This document shows, piece by piece, positions 62,473 to 64,000 of a DNA stretch of 64,000 bases. The DNA comes from Mycobacterium sp. 852002-40037_SCH5390672 (GTDB lineage: Bacteria > Actinomycetota > Actinomycetes > Mycobacteriales > Mycobacteriaceae). Below the pieces are notes generated by a model that was not told where the DNA came from, searched no databases, and saw only the letters and a program-made list of their open reading frames with translations. The stretch covers positions 1-64,000 of the forward strand of contig NZ_LZTA01000122.1 in NCBI RefSeq assembly GCF_001665875.1. The letters run 5' to 3'. Position 1 is the first letter of the stretch; the number at the start of each line of letters is the position of its first letter. Made by a program: the position numbers and the translations under genes.

Positions 62473-63588
62473 ATGTCGAACGACAAAATTGCCTTGACAC
62501 CCGAACAGGCCGATGCATTCGGCCGTGAACTCGACGCCATCAAGGAGCGCGTGATGGCAGAACTCGGCGAACAGGACGCCGATTACATCCGCCGCGTCAT
62601 CAGGGCTCAGCGAGCGCTGGAAGTCGGTGGCCGGGCGCTGTTGTTCGCCGGGTTCCTGCCCCCGGCATGGCTGGCCGGCACCACCATGCTGGGCCTGTCA
62701 AAGATCCTGGACAACATGGAGATCGGCCACAACATCATGCACGGCCAGTACGACTGGATGCGCGACCCGGCCATTTCCGGTCGGACCTTCGAGTGGGACA
62801 CGGCATGCCCGGCCGATCAATGGCGGCACTCGCACAACTACATGCACCACACCCACACCAACATCGTGGGGATGGACCGCGACATCGGCTACGGAATTCT
62901 GCGGATGAGCGAAGACCAGCGGTGGCAGCCATACTTCATCGGCAACCCGATCTACGCCTTCCTGCTGATGGTGTTGTTCCAGTACGGCGTCGCGCTGCAC
63001 GAGCTGGAAACAGAGCGCATTCGCTCCGGTGAGATCCGGCTGGAGGACAAGCTCGACGTCTTGCGGGCCATCTGGAAAAAGACCCGCCGGCAGACTCTCA
63101 AGGATTACGTCGCCTTCCCGCTGCTGGCCGGGCCCTTCGCGCCGTTCGTGTTCACCGGCAACCTCACCGCCAACCTGATGCGCAACGTGTGGTCATACAT
63201 GATCATCTTCTGCGGCCACTTCCCGGACGGGACACAGGAATTCACCGTCGAAGAGACCAAGGACGAGTCACGCGGCATGTGGTATTTCCGCCAGGTCCTC
63301 GGCTCGGCAAACCTTACCGGCGGCCGGCTCTTTCACCTGTTATCCGGCAACCTGTCGCACCAGATCGAACACCACCTGTTCCCCGACATGCCGGCCCGCC
63401 GCTACTCCGAGATCGCGTCCGAGGTGCAGGAGATTTGCGAACGCTACGGCATCCCGTACAACCGCGGTCCGCTGCTGCGTCAATTCGGCACCGTCGTCCG
63501 CAAGATCGTCCGGCTCACCTTCCCAGACTCGTGGGTGCACAAAGCCAGTGCCGACACGTCCACCGAGCCCGAGCCGGTCGCCGCGTAA
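62473..63588 (+). CDS. Membrane acyl-CoA/fatty acid desaturase (DesA3-like)
   Basis: The start is ATG 62473 (MSNDKIALTPEQADAFGREL) with GGAGGA at ideal spacing. The 371-residue product has the three histidine boxes of membrane desaturases: HNIMH (His86, His90), HNYMHH (His121-126) and HQIEHH near residue 302, with hydrophobic segments such as LLFAGFLPPAWLAGTTMLGL and FPLLAGPFAPFVFTGNL. It resembles DesA3 (Rv3229c), a stearoyl-CoA delta-9 desaturase. Electrons come from the reductase encoded upstream. The FabR-like regulator next door supports a role in membrane unsaturation. Confidence 0.92.
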   Translation: MSNDKIALTPEQADAFGRELDAIKERVMAELGEQDADYIRRVIRAQRALEVGGRALLFAGFLPPAWLAGTTMLGLSKILDNMEIGHNIMHGQYDWMRDPAISGRTFEWDTACPADQWRHSHNYMHHTHTNIVGMDRDIGYGILRMSEDQRWQPYFIGNPIYAFLLMVLFQYGVALHELETERIRSGEIRLEDKLDVLRAIWKKTRRQTLKDYVAFPLLAGPFAPFVFTGNLTANLMRNVWSYMIIFCGHFPDGTQEFTVEETKDESRGMWYFRQVLGSANLTGGRLFHLLSGNLSHQIEHHLFPDMPARRYSEIASEVQEICERYGIPYNRGPLLRQFGTVVRKIVRLTFPDSWVHKASADTSTEPEPVAA

Positions 63589-63633
63589 AGCCGCGCGGGT
63601 CCGGCCGTTGCCGCGCGCCGGGACAGGGGGACA

Positions 63634-64000
63634 ATGAGGTCCGTGGAATGGACCGGTGCGCGCTATGCGGATACCCCGACCGTGGAAGCCTCGACGTGGA
63701 TTGCCGCCGACCCGGACCGGGTCTGGAGCCTGGTCTCCGATATCGAGCTGATGCCGGCGTTCAGCAGCGAGCTGAAGGACGTGGAATGGGCCGAAGGATC
63801 GGCCGGCCCGCGGGTGGGCGCTCGCTTCGTCGGACACAACGAGCACGATGCGTTTGGGCAGTGGAGCACCACCTCGCAGATCGTGGCCTGTGATCAGCCG
63901 CACGAATTCACCTGGGCCGTCGGCGAACCCGACAATCCCGCGGCGATGTGGCGATTCCGGCTGGCGCCCCGCGACGGCGGCACCGTCCTGAACTACTGGA
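63634..64000 (+). CDS. SRPBCC (polyketide cyclase-like) protein, 5' part
   Basis: From ATG 63634 (MRSVEWTGARYADTPTVEAS), after a purine-rich GGGGGA, the frame stays open to the window end (122 codons). It reads STWIAADPDRVWSLVSDIEL, MPAFSSELKDVEWAEG, GARFVGHNEHDAFGQWSTTS and RDGGTVLNYW, the normal start of the SRPBCC helix-grip fold used for binding hydrophobic ligands. The 3' end is outside the window. It follows the desaturase by 45 bp and may share its transcript. Confidence 0.85.
   Translation, partial: MRSVEWTGARYADTPTVEASTWIAADPDRVWSLVSDIELMPAFSSELKDVEWAEGSAGPRVGARFVGHNEHDAFGQWSTTSQIVACDQPHEFTWAVGEPDNPAAMWRFRLAPRDGGTVLNYW

Overview
The window reads as chromosome of a slow-growing, non-tuberculous Mycobacterium. 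It is GC-rich throughout and carries genus-specific genes: mycolyltransferase fbpC, L,D-transpeptidase ldtA, F420-dependent fgd2, the treS-mak pair, fusA2, pepA, a carboxylic acid reductase and many FadD/FadE-type enzymes. From memory of the M. tuberculosis gene order, the backbone follows Rv0107c (ctpI) to Rv0133, with accessory blocks set between conserved genes. The fbpC tail (Ala-Gln-Pro repeats) resembles that of the M. avium group; species assignment is inference. No tRNA, rRNA, insertion sequence or CRISPR array was seen.

Layout. 1-3.7 kb: 5' part of P-type ATPase ctpI (minus strand). 3.85-7.75 kb: a frameshifted SigG-like sigma factor gene, an SDR, a DUF899 protein and small SnoaL/SRPBCC proteins. 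7.8-24.9 kb: a two-armed catabolic island. A minus-strand operon (SMP-30 protein, GntR/UTRA regulator, two acyl-CoA ligases, SDR, NDMA-type alcohol dehydrogenase) diverges from a plus-strand operon (SDR, Rieske oxygenase, Baeyer-Villiger monooxygenase, SDR, family III CoA transferase, ThDP enzyme, aldehyde dehydrogenase). A perfect 16-bp palindrome lies between the arms. 25.1-27.8 kb: Rv0111-like acyltransferase and an O-methyltransferase. 27.87-30.45 kb: an M-box Mg2+ riboswitch, a terminator-like hairpin, a 24-codon proline-containing upstream ORF with a near-perfect Shine-Dalgarno, a 71-aa protein and an NRAMP-related transporter whose metal-site motifs are changed as expected for a Mg2+ carrier. 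30.4-35.8 kb: quinone-oxidoreductase-like protein, lipoprotein, carboxylic acid reductase.

35.9-49.7 kb is the conserved core: ldtA, oxyS, oxcA, fadD7, fusA2, an F420/PPOX protein, pepA, treS, mak and a membrane protein. oxyS-oxcA-fadD7 looks like an oxalate to oxalyl-CoA to formyl-CoA module with its regulator; treS-mak feeds maltose-1-phosphate to the GlgE pathway. 49.7-53.7 kb: fbpC with a strong terminator, a MarR-ABC exporter operon and a phosphoesterase.

53.7-60.5 kb holds htdZ, fadE1, GAF-ANTAR, fgd2 and GNAT genes mixed with probable SigF-type stress genes. Three promoters of the form GTTT-N15-GGG(T/A)AT precede a small acidic protein, a manganese catalase and a hemerythrin-like protein. 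60.6-63.6 kb: a FabR-like TetR regulator divergent from a ferredoxin reductase/acyl desaturase pair, with a GTTCAC-TGT-GTGAAC palindrome at its start codon. The window ends inside an SRPBCC gene.
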